Notes under the pieces: model-generated
Told to the model about the DNA's origin: nothing
Databases searched by the model: none
What the model saw: only the letters and a program-made list of their open reading frames with translations
Source of the DNA: JAMIFN01 sp035906235
GTDB taxonomy: Bacteria > Pseudomonadota > Gammaproteobacteria > Burkholderiales > Burkholderiaceae_C
Length of the DNA: 28,032 bases
Reading direction: 5' to 3'
NCBI GenBank assembly: GCA_035906235.1
Contig: JAMIFN010000116.1
Coordinates: 1 to 28,032, forward strand
Translations under genes and position numbers: made by a program
In this document: in pieces, positions 16,199 to 24,310 of the stretch
How the letters are laid out: each line of letters begins with the position of its first letter
Numbering within the stretch: the stretch's first letter is position 1

Positions 16199-16573
16199 TT
16201 ACTCCCAATCCAAAGCGCCTTTTTTCCACTCGTAGACAAAGCCCACGACCAGAATCGCCAAAAAGACCATGGCAGACCAGAAGCCAACCGCACCTATGCT
16301 CTTGAACGCCGCGCCCCACGGAAAGAGGAAGGCGATTTCCAAGTCAAACAAAATAAAGAGGATGGCCACCAAGTAATAGCGCACATCGAACTTCATGCGC
16401 GTATCTTCAAAGGGCTCAAAGCCGCATTCGTAGGGGGAATTTTTTTCAGGGTCGGGCTTTTGCGTCCCCTGAAGCTTACTAATCAACCAGCCCGCCGCCT
16501 GTGGCAGCACCCCGAAAACGAGGCCGACAATGATAAAAAGAATGACGGGCAGGTATGGCGCGAGATCAACCAT
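16199..16573 (-). CDS. nuoA: NADH-quinone oxidoreductase subunit A
   Basis: Three-helix membrane subunit (ND3 homologue) and first gene of the operon, 124 residues from MVDLAPYLPV. The conserved loop KNSPYECGFEPFEDTRMKFDVRY (in two parts: KNSPYECGFEPFEDTR, MKFDVRYY) contains the Cys that marks the active/deactive switch in mitochondrial homologues. FDLEIAFLFPW is also typical. The start at 16573 has GGAG six bases upstream, so I prefer it over an in-frame start 12 bp further up. The tRNA-Leu gene lies 56 bp upstream in the same direction. Confidence 0.96.
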   Translation of the reverse strand: MVDLAPYLPVILFIIVGLVFGVLPQAAGWLISKLQGTQKPDPEKNSPYECGFEPFEDTRMKFDVRYYLVAILFILFDLEIAFLFPWGAAFKSIGAVGFWSAMVFLAILVVGFVYEWKKGALDWE

Positions 16574-16629
16574 GACACACTCCACAGCTTGGTAGGCGCA
16601 GACTCTGGGCAGAGCCTGTTTTTCGCTGA

Positions 16630-16714
16630 TGGTGCCGTCGGCGAGACTCGAACTCGCACAGCTTTCGCCACTACCCCCTCAAGATAGCGTGTCTACCAAT
16701 TCCACCACGACGGC
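16630..16714 (-). tRNA. tRNA-Leu(GAG)
   Basis: An 85-nt class II tRNA read on the minus strand from GCCGTCGTGGTGGAATTGG to the encoded CCA. The acceptor arms pair (GCCGTCG with CGACGGC). The anticodon stem CTATC/GGTAG encloses the loop TTGAGGG with anticodon GAG. The long variable arm expected for tRNA-Leu and the GTTCGAGTC T-arm are present. The position directly before nuoA is common in betaproteobacteria, where secG usually precedes the tRNA. Here the next gene upstream is a DUF488 gene. Confidence 0.97.
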
Positions 16715-16839
16715 AATTTTTTGAAATATTTTGCAGCCCCCGCATGAGGAATGGCAGGAGCTGCTAAGCCCCTTATTCTAACCTGAAAATCGAGCTTGAT
16801 TTTTCAGTTAAGCAAGAAAACCTGGCTTAGAAACCCCGC
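16715..16839 (-). promoter_or_regulatory. candidate promoter region for tRNA-Leu and nuo operon
   Basis: This 125-bp gap lies between the DUF488 gene and tRNA-Leu, both on the minus strand. A -10-like TAGAAT occurs at 16775-16780 (minus strand) with no good -35. Just upstream, 16783-16807 forms an A/T-rich inverted repeat (CTGAAAATC/GATTTTTCAG with a one-base bulge), which might end DUF488 transcription although no T-run follows. A partial AGCTGCT motif occurs near 16758. The position is plausible for a promoter; the evidence is weak. Confidence 0.3.
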
Positions 16840-17247
16840 TTAGGCCCCTCTTGCCAGCTCTTGCTGCAAAACCCATAAGTGGCTGCGTTCTGGCACTTTA
16901 GCTGCCGTCAATAGCAGCATTTTTTCAGCAGACTGAGCCTGGGCGCGGATTCGTGCCAAGGCAGCTTGGGCTGCAGGCAGTTGCAACTCTTGGGCAAAGC
17001 GCAGTTGAAATTCATCCCAGCGCGCTTGGGGTTCTACATGAAACCATTGCCGCAAGGCCGTCGAAGGCGTGGCCTCTTTTTCCCATACCACGCCCGCCAT
17101 TTGCGTTTTGCTGATGCCACGCGGCCACAGACGGTCAAGCAACACAGCAGCCGGATGTGGCGCTGGTAATAAGACGAATTGCTGCACCCGCAACAATTCG
17201 ACGCTTAGGGTGCCGGCCAAATTTTTGCCTGCATTTTTGCTGGCCAT
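16840..17247 (-). CDS. DUF488 family protein (YeaO-like)
   Basis: A 135-residue protein with the DUF488 core: LLDRLWPRGISK near residue 40, VVWEKEATPSTALRQWF, and the RWDEFQLRFAQEL helix, then LLLTAAKVPERSHLWVL. The family is small, soluble and of unknown biochemical role. The ATG at 17247 is chosen; a GTG three codons earlier (17256) is also possible and no ribosome-binding site decides. It lies 39 bp after erpA on the same strand and may be co-transcribed with it. Confidence 0.8.
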   Translation of the reverse strand: MASKNAGKNLAGTLSVELLRVQQFVLLPAPHPAAVLLDRLWPRGISKTQMAGVVWEKEATPSTALRQWFHVEPQARWDEFQLRFAQELQLPAAQAALARIRAQAQSAEKMLLLTAAKVPERSHLWVLQQELARGA

Positions 17248-17286
17248 GTGCTGCACGCTGCGTCAGGCAGCGGCCTCCTCACAGAC

Positions 17287-17634
17287 TTACGAGAAAGACG
17301 AGCCGCAGCCGCAGGTGGAAGTGGCCCCAGGGTTACGAATGACGAACTGCGAACCCGTAAGGTCTTCTTTGTAATCGATCTCAGCACCGATGAGGTACTG
17401 AAAGCTCATGGAGTCGATGAGCAGCTGCACGCCGCCTTTTTCGACCACCATATCGTCTTCATTGGCGATTTCGTCAAAAGTGAAGCCGTATTGGAAACCC
17501 GAGCAACCGCCGCCTTGCACAAAGACGCGCAACTTCAAATCAGGGTTACCCTCTTCGGCAATCAGATCGGCGACTTTGGTGGCCGCGCTCTCGGTAAAAG
17601 TCAGGGGGCCTTCGGCTATAGCGACATCGGACAT
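17287..17634 (-). CDS. erpA: iron-sulfur cluster insertion protein ErpA
   Basis: A-type carrier that receives Fe-S clusters and passes them to apo-enzymes. It has 115 residues. The three conserved cysteines are visible: GGGCSGFQYGF and the C-terminal CGCGSSFS. The segment FVIRNPGATSTCGCG is typical of ErpA. In other bacteria ErpA targets include complex I subunits and isoprenoid-synthesis enzymes, so its place upstream of nuo fits, although the tRNA and DUF488 lie between. A TAAAAT on the minus strand at 17670-17675 could be part of its promoter, but no -35 supports this. Confidence 0.96.
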   Translation of the reverse strand: MSDVAIAEGPLTFTESAATKVADLIAEEGNPDLKLRVFVQGGGCSGFQYGFTFDEIANEDDMVVEKGGVQLLIDSMSFQYLIGAEIDYKEDLTGSQFVIRNPGATSTCGCGSSFS

Positions 17635-17733
17635 GGTGGGCTTTCTAAAAATCTACTGAACTGCTGGAGATTTTAGCGCTGCCCCTATATCCATGGCGGG
17701 CATCCGCTTTTTGATGGCTCATGGGCTAGGGTT

Positions 17734-18294
17734 TTAGTGGGCTGCGTTGGTGCCCTGCAGACGCTCATGCACCGCCTGGCGCCAAAACACGGGCGGCATG
17801 GCGCTAACGATGGGCAAGCCTTGGGGCTGCCAACGCTGTCCTGCGGCATCCCAACGCAAAACCCAAGCCGTGGGCAAGTGACGCAGGCTCTGGCCTTGCG
17901 CCAACAACACCGCATCACACAGGGGTTGCGAGCCAGCCAAAGCGGCCTGCACCCCAGCAGGCATGGCTGCCCAAGCCGCAGCCAGCTCGGGCGCAGGCAC
18001 GCGCGGATCACTGGCGGCTTGCCACTGCAAGCCCAAATCTTGCGCCACTTGCTTTACCTCATGCGCGTGCAAGACCGATAAAACCATGCGCGGCGACCAC
18101 AAATACAGCAAACGCTGGTGCGAAGCCAGCTCGCTCAAGTGCGGCACCGACACAGCTTGCCATTGCGGGCAAGACAGCTGCGCGGCCTGCAAATCAGGGC
18201 GCAGTTCAGGACGAAAGGTCGGCACAGCGGGCTGTGCCTGTGCCTGCCCCAGCAGCAGAAAAAGCCCTAAACCCCAACCGCGTTGCAGCACCAT
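17734..18294 (-). CDS. hypothetical secreted or periplasmic protein
   Basis: A 186-residue product that I do not recognise. The start MVLQRGWGLGLFLLLGQAQA is a likely Sec signal peptide with a cleavage site after AQA. The mature part contains LLYLWSPRMVLSVLHAHEVK, and two cysteines (LSCPQW, PLCDAV) that could form a disulfide in the periplasm. AAGGCGGG precedes the ATG, which lies 8 bp after the thiL stop, so the two genes form an operon. An in-frame extension upstream overlaps thiL and is unlikely. In many relatives pgpA follows thiL, so this neighbour may be lineage-specific. Confidence 0.7.
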   Translation of the reverse strand: MVLQRGWGLGLFLLLGQAQAQPAVPTFRPELRPDLQAAQLSCPQWQAVSVPHLSELASHQRLLYLWSPRMVLSVLHAHEVKQVAQDLGLQWQAASDPRVPAPELAAAWAAMPAGVQAALAGSQPLCDAVLLAQGQSLRHLPTAWVLRWDAAGQRWQPQGLPIVSAMPPVFWRQAVHERLQGTNAAH

Positions 18295-18302
18295 AACCCG
18301 CC

Positions 18303-19292
18303 TTAAAAATGCGTAAAACCCGTAGCCGCCATGGGCAAAGCCTGGCCCGCCGCGTCTTGCACCTGCAAGCCCGCAGCTGCGGACACAATGCAGCCTATGC
18401 GCTGCACACTGCAACCCGCTTGCGCTGCCGCCTGCGCCACCGCATCCGCCTGCGCGGCAGGCGCGGTAAACAGCAGTTCGTAATCGTCACCACCGTGGCA
18501 GATATAGTCCAGCTGTTGCGCTGCAGGCAAAGTTGGCAACACGGGGCGGCCAGCTGCCATATCCCACAAGCTAGCGGCTTGCAACACCGCGCCCACGCCA
18601 CTGGCACGCAAAATATGGCGCAAATCGCCCAGCAAGCCATCACTCACATCCATGCAACTATTGGCTAGCCCACGCAAAGCCAAGCCCAAGTCAAGGCGGG
18701 GCGTCGGCATCTCAAGGCGCTGCAGGGCGTGGGCAGCATCCGCCGCAGGCAGTTGCAAACTGCCCTGGCGCAGCGCCAAACCCGCACGCGCCTGACCTAT
18801 GCAGTCGCCCGCGCTGCCACTGATGTAAATATCGTCACCCAGCTGCGCCCCACTGCGGCGCAAAGCCAAGCTGGGCGGCACGCTGCCCAGCACGGTAATG
18901 CCTATAGCTAAAGGCCCGCGCGTGGTATCGCCGCCAATCAAGGGGCAGGCATGCTTATCGGCCAGTGCGTGCAGGCCAGCGGAGAACTCGGCCAGCCAAG
19001 CCTCATCCACCTGCGGCAGGGTCAGCGCCAAGGTAAAGCCCAGGGGCGCAGCGCCCATGGCGGCCAAATCGCTCAAATTCACCGCCAGGGCTTTATGCCC
19101 CAAGCTGCGGGGGGGGGCATCGGCAAAAAAATGCACGCCACTGACCAAGGTGTCGGTGCTGATGGCCAGCTGCTGCCCTGCGGGTGGCTGCAGCAGGGCG
19201 CAATCGTCGCCCACCCCTAGCTGCACTTGGGGGTAGCGTTGCGCCAGATCGGGGCGCTGAAAATAGCGGGCAATCAGCTCGAATTCGCCCAT
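18303..19292 (-). CDS. thiL: thiamine-monophosphate kinase
   Basis: Phosphorylates thiamine monophosphate to the active cofactor thiamine diphosphate with ATP. It has 329 residues, normal for ThiL. Visible family marks: MGEFELIARYF, VGDDCALL (metal and nucleotide binding), DTLVSGVHFF, LSDLAAMGA, the GGDTTRGPL loop, DVSDGLLGDL and GGDDYELLFTA. The DNA contains a run of nine C on the coding strand (19109-19117, encoding DAPPRS) followed closely by a T7 run (plus-strand A7), a place where slippage could shift the frame. A copy of the 29-nt repeat lies directly upstream. Confidence 0.95.
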   Translation of the reverse strand: MGEFELIARYFQRPDLAQRYPQVQLGVGDDCALLQPPAGQQLAISTDTLVSGVHFFADAPPRSLGHKALAVNLSDLAAMGAAPLGFTLALTLPQVDEAWLAEFSAGLHALADKHACPLIGGDTTRGPLAIGITVLGSVPPSLALRRSGAQLGDDIYISGSAGDCIGQARAGLALRQGSLQLPAADAAHALQRLEMPTPRLDLGLALRGLANSCMDVSDGLLGDLRHILRASGVGAVLQAASLWDMAAGRPVLPTLPAAQQLDYICHGGDDYELLFTAPAAQADAVAQAAAQAGCSVQRIGCIVSAAAGLQVQDAAGQALPMAATGFTHF

Positions 19293-19299
19293 GCTGTCG

Positions 19300-19328
19300 C
19301 ACTATTAAAAGATGAGCTGCTCAGGCAG
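19300..19328 (-). repeat. 29-nt dispersed repeat upstream of thiL
   Basis: The plus strand starts CACTATTAAAAG and ends GAGCTGCTCAGGCAG. It matches the copy between nuoM and nuoN (3365-3393) at 26 of 29 positions, including a perfect 15-nt block GAGCTGCTCAGGCAG. It starts 8 bp before the thiL ATG, so it lies in the thiL leader and may fold as CTGC-CTGA-GCAG close to the ribosome-binding site. Confidence 0.6.
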
Positions 19329-19373
19329 GTTTTTCGGCCTAAACTGTCAATATGATGCATGAAAAATGCTCTT

Positions 19374-21365
19374 TTAATGCAAAGGCTGGGCGGGTTTGCT
19401 GCGGTAGAACTGCAGCGGTGTTTCGCCTGCCTGCAACGCAGCAGCCTGCTGCATTACGCTGCGTTTCATCTTGCCGACCACATGCATTTCGCAGGGTTTG
19501 CAGTCAAAGCGCAGGGTGAGTTTTTCTTTGCCATTGATCAGCTGCAGCGGTTCAGCCCGCAGCGTACCCTGCACGCCCGTCACGCCTTTGGCCTGTTTGG
19601 GGCAAAGACTGAGCGAGTAGCGCACGCAGTGCTTGGTGATCATCAGGCTGACTTCGCCCTCTTCCTCGTGGCTTTCGTAGGCCGCGGCTATCACCTTGAC
19701 GCCATGTTTGGCGTAAAAATCCCGCGCTTTTTGGTTAAACACATTGGCCAGATAGCTGAGGCTGTCCTCGGGGTAGGGCGTGGGCGGCTGCACGGCAGGC
19801 TGGCGCAGGGGGCGCTGCTGCTGCCAGGCGGCTAGGCGTGCGGCCTCTAAAGCCGCCACGGCTTGGCGCCGCAGGGCATTCATTTGGCTGGCAGGAATAA
19901 ACCAAGGCTGCGCCGTTTCCACGCTGACACGCACGGGGGCAAACATCGTCTCGCCCAATTTACCTAAAGCTTCTTCCAATTTGCGCAAACCCAAGGCAGC
20001 GTCTTTAGCCAGCTCCAAAGCCCCTATCAGCTCTGCCCTGCCCTCGCAGCCATCGGCATCGGTGATCTGCAGTGCCACCCCGCCTGCGGGCAAATCACTC
20101 AGCTTGAGCCAAGCGTCTATCTTGCGCTCGCTGGATGTTTTCTCCAGCCCGCGCACCCAGCTCATATCGCGGTTGCGGTTGACGCTGCTGCCTTTGCGCA
20201 GGTCTTTGAAACTGCTCATCGGGTCTTTGGGGAAGACGCGCCAATGTCCTTCGCCCAGCTGTTCCACCCGATTGGTTTGCAGGCCTTGTAGCTCTTGCTG
20301 TAAATCAAAATAGCACAGGCCATCGCCATTGTGCAGGCTGATGTCGGGGTCGGTTTGCAGCTCTAGGCTATCAGCCCCCACCTGCGTCACCCAGCCGATA
20401 TAGCGGCCTGGGTTTTTGGGGCTGTCAAACGCGCCGATGTCTTCTTTGCGCCCTTGCACAAAGTAATCGGTAAATTCGCGGTTGAAGTTTTGCTCAGGGT
20501 CGGGCGTAAAGCCCAAAACCGTGCGCCCGCTAGAGGCTGGCGCCAAATCGGGGCGCTGCTCTAGCAATTCATCGAGCAACACGCGGTAATGCCCCGTGAT
20601 GTTTTTCACATAGGCCATGTCTTTGTAGCGCCCTTCAATCTTGAAGCTGCGCACCCCCGCATCGACCAAGGCACGCAGATTGGCGCTTTGGTTGTTGTCC
20701 TTCATGCTGAGCACATGCTTGTCGTGCGCGATGATGCGCCCCTCGCCATCTTTCACCTGATACGGCAAGCGGCAGGCCTGCGAGCAATCGCCCCTATTGG
20801 CGCTGCGCCCCGTGTGCGCATGGCTGATAAAACACTGGCCGCTATAGGCCACGCACAGCGCGCCGTGTACAAAAAATTCCAGTGTGGTCTCATCGCGCAG
20901 GCCGCTGCGAATGGCAGCGATTTGCTCCACCGTCAGCTCGCGCGCCAGCACCAATTGGTTCAGCCCCGCGTCTTGCAGAAATTGGGCTTTTTCGGGCGTG
21001 CGGATATCGGTTTGCGTGCTGGCGTGCAGCTGTATCGGCGGCAAGTCTAGCTCTAACAAACCCATGTCTTGAATAATCAGCGCATCTGCGCCCGCATCGT
21101 AGAGCTGGCTAATCAATCGCCTAGCAGGCTCTAGCTCATCGTCACGCAAAATGGTGTTGAGCGTGACAAAAATCCGCGCATGGTAGCGGTGTGCATAAGC
21201 CACGAGGCGGGCAATATCGGCCACGCTGTTTTCGGCCGAACTGCGCGCGCCAAAAGACGGTCCGCCGATATACACCGCGTCCGCGCCGTGGCGGATGGCC
21301 TCTATGCCGATATCGGCATCGCGCGCGGGAGCCAGTAGTTCTAATTGGTGGGGCAGTAAACTCAT
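19374..21365 (-). CDS. rlhA: U32 family protein RlhA, 23S rRNA C2501 hydroxylation
   Basis: A 663-residue U32-family protein. The N-terminal half is the U32 domain: LELLAPARDADIGIEAIRHG, GADAVYIGGPSFGAR, the ELTVEQIAAI segment and a cysteine cluster around residues 170-200 (GALCVAYSGQC, GDCSQACRLPY) that binds Fe-S in characterised members. SFKIEGRYKDMAYV follows. The long C-terminal half ends with a CKPCEMHVVGKMKRSV segment. The length and this C-terminal half match E. coli RlhA (YdcP), which is needed for 5-hydroxycytidine at 23S rRNA position 2501. They do not match the shorter tRNA-modifying TrhP (YegQ, about 450 residues). The name is inferred from length and layout. Confidence 0.85.
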   Translation of the reverse strand: MSLLPHQLELLAPARDADIGIEAIRHGADAVYIGGPSFGARSSAENSVADIARLVAYAHRYHARIFVTLNTILRDDELEPARRLISQLYDAGADALIIQDMGLLELDLPPIQLHASTQTDIRTPEKAQFLQDAGLNQLVLARELTVEQIAAIRSGLRDETTLEFFVHGALCVAYSGQCFISHAHTGRSANRGDCSQACRLPYQVKDGEGRIIAHDKHVLSMKDNNQSANLRALVDAGVRSFKIEGRYKDMAYVKNITGHYRVLLDELLEQRPDLAPASSGRTVLGFTPDPEQNFNREFTDYFVQGRKEDIGAFDSPKNPGRYIGWVTQVGADSLELQTDPDISLHNGDGLCYFDLQQELQGLQTNRVEQLGEGHWRVFPKDPMSSFKDLRKGSSVNRNRDMSWVRGLEKTSSERKIDAWLKLSDLPAGGVALQITDADGCEGRAELIGALELAKDAALGLRKLEEALGKLGETMFAPVRVSVETAQPWFIPASQMNALRRQAVAALEAARLAAWQQQRPLRQPAVQPPTPYPEDSLSYLANVFNQKARDFYAKHGVKVIAAAYESHEEEGEVSLMITKHCVRYSLSLCPKQAKGVTGVQGTLRAEPLQLINGKEKLTLRFDCKPCEMHVVGKMKRSVMQQAAALQAGETPLQFYRSKPAQPLH

Positions 21366-21697
21366 AGGGCGCAGATTATCCCTGCCTGGCTCCTGATTCT
21401 CTAAATGAAGGGGATTCAGGCCAATAAGAAAACACCAAAAAAATGGCTTATTTTCAATGATTAAATTGGCAATTAAGCCCGAAAAAGCTGCCTGAATAGC
21501 TATGATTCATTAATTGAAAAACCATAGCAACAACCCCCAGCAACTGCCGCCCAAACAGCTGCCCTATTTGGCCTGATGGGCTTGAAATTTGCCCCATACA
21601 CACCATGTGCTGCCCCATTGGCCTGTGTTCACAGCCCCTGCTACGCCGCACTTTTTCTCATCGCTAAGCTTCCGCCTCCTTTATTTCCAGACCGCAC
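21366..21697. other. divergent intergenic region, rlhA / lon
   Basis: 332 bp between two genes that point away from each other, so it should hold both promoters. The left half is A/T-rich with short inverted repeats: AATAAG/CTTATT, GGCTTA/TAAGCC, and GCTATG/CATAGC around 21498-21527. A degenerate copy of the 29-nt repeat starts at 21488. Near lon, CTTGAA (21581-21586) and two CCCCAT blocks (21592-21597, 21613-21618) resemble heat-shock promoter parts, but the spacings (5 and 26 bp) do not fit. No coding frame is convincing here. lon has no clear Shine-Dalgarno sequence. Confidence 0.6.
21488..21516 (+). repeat. degenerate copy of the 29-nt dispersed repeat upstream of lon
   Basis: The plus strand starts CTGCCTGAATAGCTATGATT. 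Its reverse complement matches the 3365-3393 copy at 19 of 29 positions, with the CAGGCAG and AGCT blocks kept. It may be a decayed member of the family or partly chance. It lies about 200 bp before the lon start. Confidence 0.3.
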
Positions 21698-24211
21698 ATG
21701 ACTGAATCACACAAAAAACCCGCGTCAACAGCTCCAGCCACACTGCCCTTGCTGCCGCTGCGCGATGTGGTGGTGTTTCCGCACATCGTCATCCCGCTTT
21801 TTGTCGGACGCGCCAAAAGCATCAAAGCCCTGGACGCCGCCATGGCCGCAGGGCGCGAGATTCTGCTGGTAGCGCAGCAAAATGCCGGCAAAGAAGAGCC
21901 CGCCGCTGCCGATCTGCACAGCGTGGGCTGCGTGGCGCACATTCTGCAAATGCTCAAGCTGCCCGACGGCAGCGTCAAACTGCTGATCGAGGGACGCGAG
22001 CGCGCCAGCATCACGCACATTGATGAAGGCGATTACTTCCAGGCGCAGTACCGCAGCGAACCCGACAAAAACACCCAAAGTGCTGCCGCCGTCGAAGCCC
22101 TGCGCCGCGCCGTGGTCGGGCAGTTTGAGCAATTCGTCAAACTGAATAAAAAAATCCCCGCTGAAATTCTGGCCTCCGTCAGCAATATCGAAGACGCCGG
22201 GCGCTTGGCCGACACCCTGGCCGCGCACGCCCCCATCAAACAAGAAAACAAGCAAGAAGTGCTGGCATTGTTTGCGGTAGATAAGCGCCTGGAATTCATG
22301 CTGGCCCAGATGCAGCAAGAAGTCGATATCTTGCAGGTGGATAAAAAAATCCGTGGCCGCGTGAAAAAAGCCATCGAAAAAAACCAGCGCGACTTCTACC
22401 TCAACGAACAAGTCAAAGCCATCCAAAAAGAGCTAGGCGATGGCGAAGACGACGCCGTATTTTCCGAGCTGGAAAAGAAAATCGCCGCTGCCAAAATGCC
22501 CAAAGCAGCGCTCGAAAAAGCCCAAAACGAACTGCGCAAACTCAAAATGATGTCGCCCATGTCGTCTGAGGCAGGCGTGGTGCGCAATTATTTGGAAGTC
22601 TTAGTCGCCCTGCCTTGGAGCCAACAAAGTGCGCTCAAAAAAGACCTCGCCTATGCCGAGCAAATTTTGGACGCCGACCACTTTGGCCTAGAAAAAGTCA
22701 AAGAACGCATTCTCGAATATTTAGCCGTGCAGCAGCGCGTCGATAAAGTCAAAGCGCCCATCCTTTGCCTGGTCGGCCCGCCTGGTGTGGGCAAAACCTC
22801 GCTCGGGCAATCCATCGCCAAAGCCACAGGGCGCGAATTCGTGCGCATGGCCCTGGGCGGCATGCGCGACGAGGCCGAAATCCGTGGCCACCGCCGCACC
22901 TACATCGGCGCCCTGCCGGGCAAAGTGCTGCAAAGCCTGAGCAAGGCCAAGGTCAATAACCCACTGTTCTTACTCGACGAAATCGACAAAATGGGGCAAG
23001 ACTTTCGGGGTGACCCCGCCAGCGCCATGCTCGAAGTGCTAGACCCCGAGCAAAACCACAGCTTTGCCGACCACTATGTCGAGCTCGATTTTGACCTCAG
23101 CAATGTGCTCTTTATCGCCACCTCCAACTCGCTCAACCTGCCTGCTGCGCTGCTCGACCGCATGGAAATCATTCGCCTAGCGGGCTACACCGAGGACGAA
23201 AAACTCGCCATCGCCCTGCGCTACCTGCTGCCTAAGCAACTGGCGAATAACGGCGTCAAAAAAACCGAGCTGAAGTTGGGCGAAGACGCCGTGCGCGACA
23301 TCGTGCGCTACTACACCCGCGAAGCCGGCGTGCGCAATTTAGAGCGCGAAATCTCCCACATCTGCCGCAAAGTCGTCAAAGACATTCAGCTGCAAAAACG
23401 CAAAGCCCCAGTCAAAGTCAGCAGCGCCAATCTGCACGAATTTTTAGGTGTGCGCAAATTCAGCTATGGCGTGGCACAAGAGGCCAACCAAATCGGCCAA
23501 GTCACCGGCCTAGCCTGGACCGAAGTGGGCGGCGACTTGCTCACCATCGAGGCCGTCGCCGTGCCCGGCAAAGGCAACATCACCCGCACCGGGCAACTGG
23601 GCGATGTCATGAAAGAATCGGTGGAAGCCGCGCGCACCGTGGTACGCGCCCGCGCCGCCGCCTGGGGCATCGCCGGCAATGTGTTTGAAACCCAAGATTT
23701 GCACATCCATGTCCCCGATGGCGCCACCCCAAAAGACGGCCCCAGCGCCGGCGGCGCCATGACCTGCGCCATGGTCTCAGCGCTCACTGGCATTGCCGTG
23801 CGCCGCGAAGTTGCCATGACGGGCGAAATCACCCTGCGCGGCCAAATCACCGCCATTGGTGGCCTCAAAGAAAAACTGCTAGCGGCGCTGCGTGGTGGTA
23901 TTCAAACCGTCCTCATCCCCAAAGAAAATGTCAAAGACTTGGCCGAGCTGCCAGCAGGCCTAACCGACGCGCTGAAGATTGTCGCTGTGGAATGGATAGA
24001 TGAGGTACTAGCCTTGGCGCTGGAGCGCAACCCTCTAGCAGGTGCTGGCACTCTGGCAGATCAAGGTATTTCGCCCCATGCAGGCGCTAGCAAAAAACCT
24101 GCAAAAAAATCAGCCCCCATTCGAAAAACGGCAAAAACATCCACTACAATCACGCCTCGTTCAGCCGCCGCAGTGAAAAAAAGCCCTCCAGCTAAACCAC
24201 CTCGGCACTGA
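21698..24211 (+). CDS. lon: ATP-dependent protease La (Lon)
   Basis: Cytosolic AAA+ serine protease that degrades misfolded and regulatory proteins. It has 837 residues. The N-terminal substrate domain begins LPLLPLRDVVVFPHIVIPLF. Next is a helical region, then Walker A GPPGVGKT at 360-367, Walker B LFLLDEIDK and the sensor region. The protease domain has catalytic Ser683 in DGPSAGGAM and Lys726 in GGLKEK. The last ~40 residues (after about 795) are a Lys/Ala/Pro/Ser/Thr-rich tail (KKPAKKSAPIRKTAKTS and on) that is longer than in E. coli Lon (784 residues). The tail might bind DNA or be flexible. The start ATG is set by the conserved N-terminus, since no clear ribosome-binding site is seen. 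Confidence 0.98.
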   Translation: MTESHKKPASTAPATLPLLPLRDVVVFPHIVIPLFVGRAKSIKALDAAMAAGREILLVAQQNAGKEEPAAADLHSVGCVAHILQMLKLPDGSVKLLIEGRERASITHIDEGDYFQAQYRSEPDKNTQSAAAVEALRRAVVGQFEQFVKLNKKIPAEILASVSNIEDAGRLADTLAAHAPIKQENKQEVLALFAVDKRLEFMLAQMQQEVDILQVDKKIRGRVKKAIEKNQRDFYLNEQVKAIQKELGDGEDDAVFSELEKKIAAAKMPKAALEKAQNELRKLKMMSPMSSEAGVVRNYLEVLVALPWSQQSALKKDLAYAEQILDADHFGLEKVKERILEYLAVQQRVDKVKAPILCLVGPPGVGKTSLGQSIAKATGREFVRMALGGMRDEAEIRGHRRTYIGALPGKVLQSLSKAKVNNPLFLLDEIDKMGQDFRGDPASAMLEVLDPEQNHSFADHYVELDFDLSNVLFIATSNSLNLPAALLDRMEIIRLAGYTEDEKLAIALRYLLPKQLANNGVKKTELKLGEDAVRDIVRYYTREAGVRNLEREISHICRKVVKDIQLQKRKAPVKVSSANLHEFLGVRKFSYGVAQEANQIGQVTGLAWTEVGGDLLTIEAVAVPGKGNITRTGQLGDVMKESVEAARTVVRARAAAWGIAGNVFETQDLHIHVPDGATPKDGPSAGGAMTCAMVSALTGIAVRREVAMTGEITLRGQITAIGGLKEKLLAALRGGIQTVLIPKENVKDLAELPAGLTDALKIVAVEWIDEVLALALERNPLAGAGTLADQGISPHAGASKKPAKKSAPIRKTAKTSTTITPRSAAAVKKSPPAKPPRH

Positions 24212-24227
24212 AAGAAAATCGCAAAGA

Positions 24228-24259
24228 TTATCAAATAAGTCTAATTTTTGATATACAAT
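24228..24259 (+). promoter_or_regulatory. candidate promoter for tRNA-Gly and tRNA-Cys
   Basis: A TTATCA (24228-24233) is followed after 18 bp by TATACA (24252-24257; TACAAT overlaps at 24254-24259). This would start transcription about 45 bp before the tRNA-Gly gene. The surroundings are A/T-rich, in contrast to the GC-rich genes. Matches to the sigma-70 consensus are partial (4 of 6 and about 5 of 6). Confidence 0.45.
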
Positions 24260-24310
24260 GCGAGCTTCGCTAAAAAGCAAGAACATCAAGTTCAAGCGCA
24301 TTAGCAAAAT

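Noticed and set aside
17685..18011. Alternative 108-codon minus-strand frame over the secreted protein gene
   Set aside because: A different reading frame of the same DNA, without a ribosome-binding site or signal peptide. The other frame has both.
19345..19350. Perfect TTGACA on the minus strand upstream of thiL
   Set aside because: No -10-like hexamer occurs at the proper distance, so I did not call a promoter.
21486..21497. Resemblance to a Neisseriaceae DNA uptake sequence (AGCTGCCTGAA)
   Set aside because: A single partial match in a genome whose gene content looks like Burkholderiales. It is better explained as part of the degenerate 29-nt repeat.
21581..21618. Heat-shock (sigma-32) promoter for lon
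   Set aside because: CTTGAA and CCCCAT are present, but the spacings are 5 and 26 bp, not the 13-17 bp required. It may be coincidence.
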